A stretch of 64,000 nucleotides of DNA from Aradus depressus (GCA_963662175.1 OY759218.1:10904001-10968000); one strand, 5' to 3'; positions 11,065 through 22,819 are shown, counted from the first letter of the stretch. Made by a program: numbers and translations. The notes: generated by a model not told the origin, from the sequence alone.

Positions 11065-12648
11065 ATGGAAGGGAAAGGGAAGTCGGACTTAGAGCCGATA
11101 CAGACACGGTCTAGGAAAACTATCCGTACGCCCCCGGAGTCCCCGGTAGAAAATCCTAAATTTGACCTAGAGGCGATGTTTAAGGCCATGCAGGAACAGA
11201 TGGGAAACTTGGGAAAGGATTTAAAAGCGGACATGCAGGAACAGATTTCGGGACTAGGACAACAGGGAAAGGCCATGCAGGAACAGATAGGACAGCAGAC
11301 TTCGGAGATAAAGGAACAAATTTCGGCAATGGCAAATAATATCGAATCCATTAATCGCGATATGGGCACTCTACGATCTGAGTCCGGAGAATTGAGAACT
11401 AGACAGGATAATTTAGAAGGGAAATATGACAAACATGTTTCTGAAGTTAGGGACATGGTAGATGTCTGTCATCATGAAATGACAGGTAGGATCATGTCAG
11501 AAACACAACGTTTAGATAAGGAGGTCGAGGAAATAAATTCGAACCAAAATCTTTTTCGTACCGATTGTGAGAAGAGATTCGCCAATATCTCGAAGAGAAT
11601 AGATACTGTTTCGGGTCAAAATCAGGTCTCAACCCCAAAACATAATGACCAAGTGACGTTCCCCATCCCTGAAGAACATAAGGATTGGTATACAGGTCAG
11701 ACCTTTGCTCGCGAACAACCTAGTAACGTCACTTTCCAAAATACGTATATAAAAAATTACGAACGTAACAAGGTAACGTTCCGTAACAATGTGTTGGATT
11801 TACCCAACCATTTCATATCAAATTTAGAAATTGCATATAGTCACATTGGAGAATTTTATAATCTGAACGAATTTATAAAGTCACATTTAAAGGGCGAGGG
11901 TCTGGATTGGTTCCTTGTAAAGTCAGGAAGTATCCGCTCTTTTGATGAATTCGTCAATGCGTTCAAAGATAGGTTCTGCGGGGAGAAATATGACGTTATA
12001 GTCCGTAGGGAACTTGATACCCAAGGCTATGCCGATCATATGGATAAAACACCCAGCGAACATTTTTCAAAATTAGTGTCACGACTCCAGGATAGTACAT
12101 ATAAAATTCCGGAAGGCTACGTATGTGAACTATTAAGCAAACATTATGGAGAGACGGTCGAAAATTCAGTTAGGATCCAGGGAATAATCTCTATTGAGAG
12201 ACTACATGAGCAAATAATTAGGATAGGTACTAACATAATTAGACGTGATTGTAAATTAAAGGATAGTTCTTGGAAAGGCGGGGAAAGACAGTACCGACCA
12301 GATAGTCTTCCGAAAAACAATAACTTTCCCAAACAAGACCTACCTCGTTACAATTCTGGGAATGCACGGGGAACCTCTCACTACAATCAAGAGAGAGGGA
12401 ATCAATTTAGCCGAGGCCCTTCCCGCGAGTCAAATCCAAATTACGATCGGCCACGTAATTACTATGACTCAAATCAGAATTATAATCGACCACCTAATTA
12501 TAGGGATAACCAGTCGAAACCTAACGTAAGAAACATGGTGGTAGTGACCGACAACAATGTCAATACAGACATGAAAGAAATAAAGCAATCCCTTGGAGAG
12601 TTGGCTAACAACCTGAAACCAATTGTTGACCACTTGATAAAAAACTAA
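11065..12648 (+). CDS. gag: Gag-like structural protein of the LTR element (527 aa)
   Basis: An uninterrupted frame from ATG 11065 to TAA 12648. Residues about 35-190 are a long predicted coiled coil with repeated MQEQI/MQEQM units. About 240-400 resembles a retrotransposon gag (capsid) domain, with the segment LKGEGLDWFLVKSGSIRSFD and then VNAFKDRFCG. About 410-500 is a basic, Asn/Arg/Tyr/Pro-rich tail with repeated NYDRPRNYY and NYNRPPNYRD-type units and no CCHC knuckle. It should form the particle and bind the RNA. Its intactness beside a missing pol suggests that gag function is kept or that the insertion is recent. The upstream minus-strand frame at 11034-11456 is a shadow. Confidence 0.88.
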   Translation: MEGKGKSDLEPIQTRSRKTIRTPPESPVENPKFDLEAMFKAMQEQMGNLGKDLKADMQEQISGLGQQGKAMQEQIGQQTSEIKEQISAMANNIESINRDMGTLRSESGELRTRQDNLEGKYDKHVSEVRDMVDVCHHEMTGRIMSETQRLDKEVEEINSNQNLFRTDCEKRFANISKRIDTVSGQNQVSTPKHNDQVTFPIPEEHKDWYTGQTFAREQPSNVTFQNTYIKNYERNKVTFRNNVLDLPNHFISNLEIAYSHIGEFYNLNEFIKSHLKGEGLDWFLVKSGSIRSFDEFVNAFKDRFCGEKYDVIVRRELDTQGYADHMDKTPSEHFSKLVSRLQDSTYKIPEGYVCELLSKHYGETVENSVRIQGIISIERLHEQIIRIGTNIIRRDCKLKDSSWKGGERQYRPDSLPKNNNFPKQDLPRYNSGNARGTSHYNQERGNQFSRGPSRESNPNYDRPRNYYDSNQNYNRPPNYRDNQSKPNVRNMVVVTDNNVNTDMKEIKQSLGELANNLKPIVDHLIKN

Positions 12649-12662
12649 GTAGCAGGAGTGGG

Positions 12663-13574
12663 ATGAACAAACTTAAAACTATGGGGGGAGGTAAATTTAA
12701 ATTCAAGGGGGACATACGCAGTTTGCTTGGTACAGAGATGATGACGAGATTGACAGGGGACATTGACCTACATACTAACGTTGACAATAGATGTCCCACT
12801 CCTGTAAAGGTAAAGACAGACAGTAACAACGGACTGACATTGATGAAGCTTCAAGGGTACCAAGAAGGTAGCGGTTTAGGAAGACACGGTAATGGACGTT
12901 TGGAACCAGTTTTTATCAGCACGAGAAGACCACTTCAAGGATTAGGTTACGAGTACAAATTTTTTGATATCAGATCACCAGTTAACGTAGAATCAATAGC
13001 AAAGACATCCTTACCAATCACTGCTAAGCAGGAAGAGCCCATCGACAAACAAACATACCCCGACAATACTATGACTGCCCCAGATCACGTAAATTCATCA
13101 AGTATAAAAGAGGACGAAATCACAGACAGACTGACAGGGAATGACAAAAACATAACTTTCCCAGATGACGTCAGAATATCATCTCTGATGCAGGAGTTTT
13201 CTGTCCTACTTAGAAACGAGGACGAAGTAACAGACATATCGACAGACAATGACCACATAATCCGCTACCCGACTAATGGCAACCCCACTTGTGAAGAACA
13301 TCCGCAGGTGAACTTCATCAAAGACAATAGGATAACTGACATTTCGGGACTACACCAACAGACTACGTTAGAAATTGGCGATCAGGTGTTAGTACAATCT
13401 CTGCGGATATCCACCGGTAAGAGGGAAATATTACTATTACTATTCTGGGAAGGACCTTACCAGATTTTAGACAAGGAAAGTCCTCAAATTTTTATTTTAG
13501 GACATCTCGGCAGCGACGTAGCGGAAGGAGGAATATTTTATATGATCTTACAGAAGCCGTGTATTAGCGGATAA
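12663..13574 (+). CDS. G-patch / integrase-tail remnant frame (303 aa)
   Basis: It starts 15 bp after the gag stop in a different frame, so translation would need reinitiation, frameshifting or splicing. Residues about 58-95 fit a G-patch (LQGYQEGSGLGRHGNG, then PLQGLGYEYK); in betaretroviruses this glycine-rich RNA-binding domain follows the protease. The middle is acidic with repeated ITD motifs. Residues about 238-280 (GDQVLVQSLRIS..WEGPYQIL) match the SH3-like C-terminal tail of Gypsy integrases. Everything normally between these parts is missing. I read it as a pol polyprotein with a large in-frame internal deletion. Whether the fusion is translated or useful is unknown. Confidence 0.7.
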   Translation: MNKLKTMGGGKFKFKGDIRSLLGTEMMTRLTGDIDLHTNVDNRCPTPVKVKTDSNNGLTLMKLQGYQEGSGLGRHGNGRLEPVFISTRRPLQGLGYEYKFFDIRSPVNVESIAKTSLPITAKQEEPIDKQTYPDNTMTAPDHVNSSSIKEDEITDRLTGNDKNITFPDDVRISSLMQEFSVLLRNEDEVTDISTDNDHIIRYPTNGNPTCEEHPQVNFIKDNRITDISGLHQQTTLEIGDQVLVQSLRISTGKREILLLLFWEGPYQILDKESPQIFILGHLGSDVAEGGIFYMILQKPCISG

Positions 13575-15372
13575 ATTTACAAGCAGGCTAGAGAAGCGCT
13601 AGGGCTCTCTTTGAGATTAACGATCTTACTTCAGCCGAGTTGGGGGGGCGATTATTGCAGACGAGATCGCGGCCCTAGAGTCAGGGAAGAGATTTGTGAC
13701 GTCTCTATGGGTGTCCATCCCCAGCTATCCCAGGAACAGTTAGACAAAGTCACACATACATAAAACAGACACTATTTTTATTATTTGGGAATTATTTATT
13801 ATTTTACACTAACGGCCAACACCTCATTATACAACAACACACAAAGAATCACACATACACATTTATTGGGGACACGGGATTTATTATTTAGTTATTTTTT
13901 TTTGTAAATAGGATAAGGCAGACGGGGACATTCTGGCACTCCCCTGGGGCTTAACATCGAGCATACCCCCCTTAGTCGAGCTCAAAGATTCCGAAGTGAA
14001 TCGCCAGGTTGTAGATATAATTTTAGATAATAAGTTAGTTTTAGTTGTTTTATATAAATTTAGTAATAGGGCATTTTTTTATAATAGTAGGTAATTTAGA
14101 TAATAAGTTAGGAAAGTTTATTTTTGTTCATATATTTAGTAAGAGTATTTTTTTTTAAATAGTATTAGCAATTTGTTTATGATGTTGGGATAATTTAGTT
14201 TAGATAGGTTTGTGGCTTCATTTGAAATTGACATAATTGTAGGACGGGGCAGACGGTATATGGATTGGCCATCCATGGGAATATACCTACGTATTTAAAT
14301 TTGATTAGGAGACGCGGATCTGAGTAGGCTGACAGCGAGGCGATGGCACACACATTTGTAGGTAGTCAGGTATGGTAAATGTACTTCCAATTGTATTTGT
14401 CTGTTTTGTTTTGTATTTTTAAATAATATTTGTATTAGTATCCGACCGTGTGTATCTATTGAAAATGTCACATTGACCCATATTTTATCTAGTGACCATG
14501 ATGGGCTATGTTAACCCAATGAGAGCCTTGTAAATATATTTGTCACATATATCCAGGTATGGACCTTACTTATTATGATAGAGTGTCGACCACGGTAGGT
14601 CAAAAGGTCAATTTTTTTATTTTAGTTAAGAAATCCTAAGGCAAGGAGCCGAAGCATACATGACTAAAGGGGGAGATATATTATAAACTGGAGGGGATAC
14701 CCAGAATTGAATATTTAATTATCGTACACACGGAGAAGGGGCCACTCCATTGATGCTTGTAGAATCCATTTAAAGGGGCGGGATTTTGTTTAATTATTTT
14801 TTTTATGCCATGAACTGACTGTTGAACTGAAGAAAGGGTTTCGCTACTTGATTAATGCGGATGCCGGAATTTACATATATTTATGAAACTGAGATGGGAT
14901 TTGAGTGGGCTTATTTTTCTATTTTATATTTCGTCGTCGTTCCGGCAGAAGGTAAATACCTGTCGAAGGCCTAAGGAGGCATATGGTTAGGGTTTGGTCA
15001 ACCCAAATTTTTGTTGAAGCGGATTAGGTATATGGGAATTCAGTTGAAACATTGTCGAGGCGTGGGGCCTTTTTGGATGTTTTAACTAGTCTAGTGAATG
15101 TATGCTAGAAATAGAATCATCGTTATTTGCCAATGGAGAGGGTTAACTCCAAGAAGTACAGCGTAAAGTAAAATCATGCTTTGGTCACGCATGCATAGGC
15201 AAGCCATGCCGATTCGAAAGGAAATTTAAAATCATGTTTTGGTCACGCATGATAATGGGGTCGATACCTGAGTATTTGGTTAAGTGTATATGCTCAGTGA
15301 ACGAGCAAGTGTTAAGTGAAACTAATAAAATATGTGACTTCCAATGGTCATTTAGCCGACATATTTTATTTT
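13575..15372. other. Non-coding 3' internal region of the LTR element
   Basis: 1.8 kb without a significant open frame. It holds a 20-bp direct repeat around 15,170-15,245 (aaatcatgYtttggtcacgc). No env remnant was recognised. Confidence 0.6.
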
Positions 15373-15388
15373 AACGGGAACGGGGGAT
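15373..15388 (+). promoter_or_regulatory. Polypurine tract
   Basis: aacgggaacgggggat directly precedes the right LTR, in the expected position for plus-strand priming. Confidence 0.85.
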
Positions 15389-15390
15389 AT

Positions 15391-16723
15391 TGTAGCATGT
15401 CTACCCTATAGATAATGCTCAGAACTGGCGATGTCTACGAGAGGATCGCGATCGCTAGGAGCAAAGTATGGGTTGTGGGGTATCAAATTAAAGAGGATTG
15501 CATTTGGAAGAGCATGCTCGGAACCAGCGATGCTTGCGAGAGAATCGCGATCGCTGGGAGCGAAAATAAAGAATAATAGAGACACAATGGAAAGGAAGCC
15601 AAGATAATTGTCTACATCCGGTGTATAAGGAATAAGCAGTAAAGGTTTTTTTTCTTACTCCAGGTTTTCACACAACTAGAGGCAGATGTTAATTGGTAAT
15701 ATGCGATTGGCTGGAAATAAAATGGGCGGAGTCCGACGACGAATCAAGTCTCGAGAACTGTCCCCTACCACGGTCGGATATCGGAAGCCACTCCCCGTTT
15801 TACTCAGTCTTCACTCATGTCTTGGTGGATCACCACGTTCCTTTCTTTGTAAAGTTTAGTTTGAATATGTGAAATTAACTGTCTTCACTCATGTCTTGGT
15901 GGATCACCACGTTCCTTTCTTTGTAAAGTTTAGTTTGAATATGTGAAATTATCTTTCTTCGTTCATGTTTTGGGTGATCACCACGTATCTTTTCTATAAG
16001 TAATATCAGTTAGAATATGTGAAATTAACTTTCTTTGCTCATGTCTTGGTGGATCACCACGTATCTTTTCTATAAGTAAAGTTTAGTTTGAATATGTGAA
16101 ATTACTAACAGTCTTCGTTCATGTCTTGGGTGATCACCACGTATCTTTTCTATAAGTAATATCAGTTTGAATATGTGAATTAGTCGTAGAGACACACTTT
16201 GATTTTGGACGGTGCAAAGTCAGTGGGGGTGTAACTTCTGGTGTGCCCTCGAAACTACGCAGATCTTCAGGGACTATGTGAATAGACGATTTCTACGAGA
16301 AGTCCAGAAAGGGTGATCACGCCGTCATTCGCCATGGATATCGTATCGAGGTACCTCGTAATTAAGTTATAATTCAGTCCTTCAGACACACGGCCAAATT
16401 ATATATATTCAATTGTTGTTTTGTAAATATGTTCTTATTAAAATAAATATGTTAAAGTTATAGGTTTGATTCATTTCATTCCCCCCCACTCATGCTTCTT
16501 CTGGTTGACAACAGTAATTAATTATTGTTAATTACTGATGTCAACTAACCGTTAGGAACTTGTAACCGTTCTTCCCGTGGGAGTGCTTTCAGCTATTCAG
16601 GCATTGTTTAATTAAAGTCGCGATTTAAATAATTTTCAATTTTAATAATTTTTCGATCTCAATTTTATTTATTTTATTAATTACGTGATTTGCACTCACA
16701 CAGGGAGGGAAATGGTTATTAAT
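15391..16723 (+). repeat. 3' LTR (1,333 bp)
   Basis: Same length as the left LTR. I compared it block by block and saw no difference, including the run of seven C near 16,482. It ends ggttattaat and runs into an (AT)n tract. Confidence 0.93.
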
Positions 16724-17018
16724 ATATATATATATATATATATGATGGATAAAATTAAAGCACCACTCAATTCAGTAGTTTAAAATTAAAACTATTATCT
16801 CTCTCCTTAATATTATTTAACTATTGATAATTAGCAGTTATTATTGTACGCGTAAACTGTAAATAACGCTTTGTTTACTCTTATACCGATTTAGTAATCC
16901 CTTTTTCACAAACAGCAGCATTTTGCCCTCCATTTTAGTACACTTAGAATTCGTTTCCAGTTGGTTTTTTTCTTTAGTTGATTTTATTCGTAATTTCAAA
17001 CGTTTTTAATTTCTTTAA

Positions 17019-17687
17019 ATGGCCCCAGTCAGACATTTGAGTGAGTACGATAGTGTTAGGGGTGTAACATTAATAGAGGAAGGGTACAGCCAGCGTGAAG
17101 TAGTTAAGAGACTGGGTGTATATCACTCGATCATAGGCGGGGCTCTTAGATGCTTTAGAGAAACAGGGCGTCACACTAGGAGGCGGGGACAGGGTCTACC
17201 TAGGTCTGCAAACGAGAGAGACGACAGGTACATCCGTCACTTGGCTTTGTGAAACAGCAGCGTCACTGGAAATGATTTGAGAAGTCTCATAAGGCAAGTT
17301 CGAAATGTATTCATTTCCAGCAGGACTGTGAGAAGAAGGCTCAATGAAGCTAATCTTAGGGCCCGACACGCTGCCCGTGGCACTCTCCTAACCACAGTTC
17401 ACAAAATGGCCAGGATTCGTTTTGCACGTGAACATGTGAATTGGAATTTGGGAAACTCGCAGAGAGTACTCTTCACAGATGAGGTAAGAGTAGGTCGTAA
17501 TTTCACGTGGAGACGTACAGAGGAGAGGTACGCCCCATGCTGTATGATTCCCCAGGTGACATTTCATGGTGGCTCATTGATGTTCTGGGGTGGCATTTCC
17601 TTCGACGGTCGTACCGAGTCGGTTGTTGTGCGAGGAAGGTCTCTAACCTCACAGAGGTACTTGGAAGAGATGCAGTCATTTGTCTGA
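17019..17687 (+). pseudogene. Tc1-like transposase, stop codon and 3' truncation
   Basis: MAPVRHLSEYDSVRGVTLIEE begins a typical Tc1-family paired helix-turn-helix (GYSQREVVKRLGV), followed by the basic linker. An in-frame TGA (17,250-17,252) sits where relatives have Arg (LAL-stop-NSSVTG); it fits a CpG-type CGA to TGA change. The frame resumes with RQVRNVFISSRTVRRRLNEA, contains the first catalytic Asp (VLFTDEVRVG) and ends at 17,687 soon after GGISFDGRTESV. The second Asp and final Glu are absent. A candidate left terminus lies at about 16,744-16,790, but no matching right terminus was found. Confidence 0.88.
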
Positions 17688-17739
17688 GTTATGATTTGAA
17701 ATTCCGCACATGGCGTGGGAGCTGAAATGGCCTATATTA

Positions 17740-19167
17740 TATGTCTGTTTGAGTACTGTAGTGCCTTAGTTCTAACCACAAGACAATTTCTTTTTTCTGT
17801 GAAAGCACATTAGAAATGTGCAAAGACAAGGGTAATAATAGGAAGAGGAAGTTAAGCCGAGGGTATTAAGGAATAGAAGGTAGGTCAGTTGCAAGGGGCA
17901 GAGGGCAGATTAGGGACGTGCCCCTGCAGTCTCTATGATTAGACCACCCTTCCCCACAGACAATTCCCTTACCTGTAATTTCAGCTAACCCTTCCCTCTT
18001 CTCTCCTAATTCTATTCCTTCAATTCCGCTACTGTCATTAGCCCACTATACCCCCAACTGGTCTATTTTACTCCTTATCATACCTTACACACTTCACCTC
18101 CTGTCAATTGAAATTCTATGGTTAGGGTAAAGTCTCTAATAACGACTCTCCAAACGTTGACCACAAAACTGAAACAGTCAGACTTTCTTATAAAGAGGAA
18201 GCGATACCGACCAACAATAGCGTCTTTTTCAATTCCGTTACTGTCAGCCCACTATATCCCCAACTGGTCAATTTTACTCCTTAACATAACTTATAATATA
18301 AGTATTGGATATATATTATATATCCAATCAATATAATTCTGTAGTCAGGGTAAAGCCTCTATTAACCATTCTCCAAACGTTGACCACTAAACTGAAATAA
18401 TCGGACTTTAACGAGGAAGCGACCCATGTATTTGTGACAGACTGAATATTGTCATCTTATTCAAGTGAAGGTTTGTCCTTTATGCAGTTCAGTAAAGCGT
18501 CTACCAAACACTCTCAGAAAATTGATCACTGGACTACAAATGTTCGCCTCTATTTTCTTCTAATAAGAAAGTGGATGATGTTTTTGGAACAGACTGAGGA
18601 ATATCACCCTTATTAGTCTTCAGGTGAAAGTTTGTCCATCAGGTTGGACAGTGAAAGGCGTAATGATCACTCTTCAAACATTGACCATTTTAATTCAATG
18701 GACGATGTTTTTAAAACAGAAGTAAGAAAGCCACCCATTCCCTATAAAAATTGAACTCAAGTGTTTTCGAGATTTTCTCTCCAAAAAAATAAACCAAGGA
18801 GCGGTTGGGTAATCCATTTGAAGACAGTTATGTCACCGAGGGGCTTGGAGTGATAAATTAATTCGGTTCTTATCAGTCAGTTAAAACAGATAGATTATTG
18901 GTTATGGAAAGAGATCGGGGCTGCGGTGACATAGTACCTTTCGGGAAATGTAACCACTACAAATATAAATGTGGGGGGGGACTAGAAATTCATGGTTTCC
19001 GTACCACAGTTCACCGCCACTTTCTACCCTGAATCAGCCGTGTATAATTTAGACCTTTAGATAAGGTGATCAGACGATACGGATTATCCGAGACACTCAC
19101 AGATTTCGGCCCTATGTTCCGACTTTTTGGAGGAATTTAAAGATTGTTTGACCAAGATTTAACGAAA
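17740..19167. other. Degenerate ~200-bp repeats, no genes
   Basis: The blocks ttcaattccgYtactgtca..cccactata (18,018 and 18,226) and gtaaagYctctaat..ctccaaacgttgaccac (18,128, 18,350, weaker at 18,490 and 18,650) recur, suggesting an old tandem array. attggatatata..tatatccaat at about 18,304 is a perfect small palindrome. Confidence 0.5.
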
Positions 19168-19953
19168 CCACACTAGGAAGAACGGATTCCCTAGGCATAT
19201 GGAAGACCCTGGTCACACTAGCAGGAGCGGAATACCTAGGCATACGGAAGACCCTGGCCACACTAGGAGGAGCGGATTACCTAAGCATACGGAAGACCCT
19301 GGCTACACTAGGAGGAGCAGATTATCTAGGCATACGGAAGACCCTGGCCACACTAGGAGGAGCGGATTACCTAGGCATACGGAAGACCCTGGCCACACTA
19401 GGAGGAGCGGATTACCTAAGCATATGGAAGACCCTGGCTACACTAGGAGGAGCAGATTATCTAGGCATACGGAAGACCCTGGCCACACTAGGAGGAGCGG
19501 ATTACCTAAGCATACGGAAGACCCTGGCCACACTAGGAGGAGCGGATTACCTAAGCATACGGAAGACCCTGGCCACACTAGAAGGAGCGGATTACCTAGG
19601 CATACGAAAGACCCTGGCCACACTAGGAGGAGCGGATTACCTAGGCATACGGAAGACTTTGGCCACACTAGGAGGAGCGGATTACCTAGGCATACGGAAG
19701 ACCCTGGCCACACTAGGAGAAGCGGATTACCTAAGCATACGGAAGACCCTGGCCACACTAGAAGGAGCGGATTACCTAGGCATACGAAAGACCCTGGCCA
19801 CACTAGGAGGAGCGGATTACCTAGGCATACGGAAGACCCTGGCCACACTAGGAGAAGCGGATTACCTAAGCATACGGAAGACCCTGGCCACACTAGAAGG
19901 AGCAGATTACCTAGGCATACGAAAGACCCTGGCCACACTAGGAGGAGCGGAAT
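19168..19953. repeat. 45-bp minisatellite, about 17.5 copies
   Basis: The unit core is cacactaggaggagcggatt, then acctaRgcatacggaagaccctggc. Because 45 is a multiple of three, frames stay open on both strands; they encode a 15-residue repeat of the type HTEDPGHTRRSGLPR on the plus strand. Variants are ordered: a 135-bp (three-unit) block with ctacacta/cagattatct is repeated at the left, and a different three-unit block with cactagaagg/catacgaaag is repeated at the right. This is higher-order structure. I do not regard it as a gene. Confidence 0.93.
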
Positions 19954-21600
19954 CATTTAAGATTTGGACAATGCTCTATTTGATTCTTTGAAAAGTAACG
20001 TACCTGGTGAATTTTGATGTGGAGTAAGAGAATCAGTAATTTGAATTTTTTTATTGTTATGACAATTCATTGTAATAACTGAAACTATAAAAACGATAAA
20101 ATTTATTAAACTATGAATTTAGACATTTAGCTTGACAGAATTAAAATTTATAATACAAATTTTCTCGTAGAGCTGGTACTAAAATGTAAAATAGATTGAA
20201 ATTAAGCTGAGGTTGGAACCAAGAGTCGGGGCTAAACGGCCCCAGACACTATAACCATAACATATAATACTTGGCGGCGGAACGCTACCGCGTTTCTAAA
20301 TAACTACATGAAGTATATTTTATAATATACACTATTAGCCATAACTATTGCAGCAGCTGGGACCAGTGTAGATTGTGTAATACACAATTTGAAGATAATT
20401 ATTGCACTCTATTCACGCAATAAATGCTAGATTTAAAAATCTTGAACGGCTTCTGTACATAATGAATAGATTCGATGTCGAGAATGAACAGCTTATGGTC
20501 TGCTGTACGACGGGCCTTGGGTGGAGCTGATACCCGGGACAGGATCGTGCCTGGGACTCGACCTACGGACAAAGACCGGCAACCTGCTAGGCACACCTGG
20601 TGGCCCACAGTAGAACAGCTAGCCAGCGCCTCACCTTGATCCCGAGCTTCCCGCTGCGCCAAAGAAAGACAAAGAAGAAATTAAGGTGGGCTGTGGGCCT
20701 CAGCCAACCACATCTAAAGATTTGAATTTTTTGTATTATATAATAAACAGTAAGGCCCTTTTCCCCGACGACTCGGCGAACGGGTATATGAAGCCTCCAC
20801 CAGAGGCCGGCGCACCCAAAAAAAGATTTAAAAAAAGGATTTTTAGAATATCTGAGATACACGGGACATATTAACTTCCATTAAAGCAGAACATAATACG
20901 TATAACAACATTTGAGCTGGAGATCCCGAAAAATCATAACCTGGGCTTGAAAGGAAAGTAATCCGTATAAGTAAAATGGCTTCAATTTTCTTCCGATTTC
21001 GGTCAAAATCTGATCAGATTTGAAATAGCACATATGACATCTTCATCTCAAATTCCAAGTTCATTGCTACAGTCGTTTCTGGGTTAGAGCGCTCACGAAG
21101 TTCAAATCACATACACACACAGACGCACAGACAGATATCATCACGTAAATGGTCATAACCATTTCTGGGGAGCATGAAACCTGAAAGCCGATCTCGAATT
21201 TTAGAATACTTTCTTATGTATAGGAAAGTAAAAATTAACCAAATTTAATTATTTATAGTATGCTATATATAGGTATATATGTGTGTATATATAATACTGA
21301 ATCTATTTCATATAGAAATTAATGACAGTTCTTTAAACCCTGGAAATGTACGAAAGTAGATTCATCATAATTATTTACTATGGATTATTTAACTCTCATC
21401 CCTAGATTAAACTAGGCAAGATTTTTTTGTTTTGTTCTGTTTTTATTAACCACAAGTTAGGAGTTGTGAGGCTTGTGGATTATTCACCTCTGATCCCCCC
21501 GCCCGGTTATGCTAAGTTAAGGGCTTGGGGATTTTACTCACTAAAAAAAAAAAAAAAGGTCGGTGATTCCACCTCAATGTATTTTCTTTTTTTTTTTCTT
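19954..21600. other. No genes; possible SINE and LINE-tail debris
   Basis: 20,490-20,700 is markedly GC-richer; its minus strand holds ctggctagctgttc and ggtcgagtccc, which could be decayed A and B boxes of a SINE. 20,900-21,230 has the look of a LINE 3' end (acacacacagacgcacagac, then gaaacctgaaagcc, ending tataggaaagtaaaa). Neither can be assigned firmly. Confidence 0.4.
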
Positions 21601-21639
21601 TTTTATTTCACAAATAGATATTTAAAACTGTATAAAAAA

Positions 21640-22230
21640 TAAATACAACAAGAAAATGTGCTAAGAGAGATAATGACAGTGTCAAAATGTCAAGAGGGGA
21701 GAAATCACCCAGTGGTGACCCTAGTCACTGATTTACTCTCATTTGTAACTAATCACTGTCACTGTTGCTGCTAAGATAGTCTCTAGGTCATTGACGCTTA
21801 AGCCGTCGTTGGGGAAGTATGGCAGAATGGAGGGCAGGGACGAGAAGATTATTGTGGAAACTAAGAGAGGACAATAATGTTTTATACTTACGTTAACGTC
21901 AGTCAAGAATATTGTTGGAGACGTAGTAAGGAGTATTGGCTATTGTACGAAGGATTTTGGATTAAAAGGATTGGATGCGCTGGAGATTGGAAGCCTTGGC
22001 AGAACCCCAGAGATCAAGTCCGTAAGTCCACATAGGTTTGAGTACTGCATTGTATATAATTAGTTTTGTTTTCAAAGTTAATTTTGATCTTTTGTCTAGT
22101 AGTCTTAGTAACAGTTTATATCGTCTGTTCATTCTGCCTTATCAGTCTCGTGTGAGGATTCCAAGTTAGTCGTTTGTCGAGTATGTGGCATAGATGGCGG
22201 GCTTCGTTTTTTAAAGAGATGGGATTGTTG
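21640..22230 (-). pseudogene. Jockey-like LINE, C-terminal end of ORF2 (minus)
   Basis: Second copy of the element at 4,195. The minus strand reads LLLRLLDKRSKLTL, then AVLKPMWTYGLDLWGSAKA, so the conserved Trp is intact, followed by LPQRRLK near the end. The frame is broken in between: ttttaatcc puts a stop after IQS, and the segment around 21,880-21,910 is shifted. The 3' UTR (tgacactgtcattatctctc region) extends to about 21,640. Confidence 0.8.
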
Positions 22231-22321
22231 TGAGGTTACACTTGAGGGCAGGCATTATTATTTTTTAGTTATGATCTTCACAAACAGACAGACTGACAAG
22301 GAATTTTTTTTTTCATTTTTT

Positions 22322-22819
22322 GAAGGACAGAGCAAGGTCCGGAGAATGGTCTGTCAACATGGCGGCCTTTAGAGCCCATAAAAAGACACAATATTCATCA
22401 ATTAGAAGGACAGAGCAAAGTCCCGAGAATGATCTGTCATCATGGCGGCCTTTAGATCCCATAAAAAGACACAATATTCATCAATTTGAAGGACAGAGTA
22501 AGGTCCCGAGAATGGTCTGTCAACATGGCGGCCTTTAGAGCCCATAAAAAGACACAATATTCATCAATTTGAAGGACAGAGCAAGGTCCCGAGAATGGTC
22601 TGTCAACATGGCGGTCTTTAGAGCCCATAAAAAGACACAATATTCATCAATTTGAAGGACAGAGCAAGGTCCTGAGAATGGTCTGTCAACATGGCGGCCT
22701 TTAGAGCCCATAAAAAGACACAATATTCATCAATTTTAAGGACAGAGCAAGGTCCTGAGAATGGTCTGTCAACATGGCGGCCTTTAGAGCCCATAAAAAG
22801 ACACATATTCATCAATTTA
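22322..22819. repeat. 83-bp minisatellite, 6 copies
   Basis: Units of gaaggacagagcaaggtccc..gagaatggtctgtcaacatggcggc..cacaatattcatcaattt, starting at about 22,322, 22,405, 22,488, 22,571, 22,654 and 22,737. They are more than 90% alike by eye. 83 is not a multiple of three, so the overlapping short frames shift from unit to unit and are not genes. Confidence 0.93.

Larger units (their letters stand above)
9303..16723 (+). mobile_element. LTR retrotransposon (Gypsy-type), non-autonomous, young
   Basis: A 7.4-kb element with two 1,333-bp LTRs, a primer-binding site directly after the left LTR, a polypurine tract directly before the right LTR, an intact gag-like frame and a second frame ending in an integrase C-terminal-like segment. 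I found no protease (no DTG/DSG context), reverse transcriptase, RNase H or integrase core between the LTRs, so it depends on enzymes from a relative. The LTRs look identical by eye throughout, which implies a recent insertion. Gypsy rather than BEL or Copia is inferred from the integrase tail (GDQVLVQ..WEGPYQIL) and the tRNA-Lys primer site. Confidence 0.92.

Noticed and set aside
11034..11456. 140-codon minus-strand frame
   Set aside because: It is a shadow of the gag coding sequence on the other strand.
19199..19960. Long open frames (253 and 172 codons) encoding 15-residue repeats on both strands
   Set aside because: They follow from a 45-bp unit, a multiple of three, without stops. There is no start context, signal or composition that favours either strand as protein.
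22322..22819. CRISPR-like repeat-spacer array
   Set aside because: The units are contiguous with no unique spacers, and the DNA is eukaryotic. The same applies to the arrays at 19.2 and 26.5 kb.
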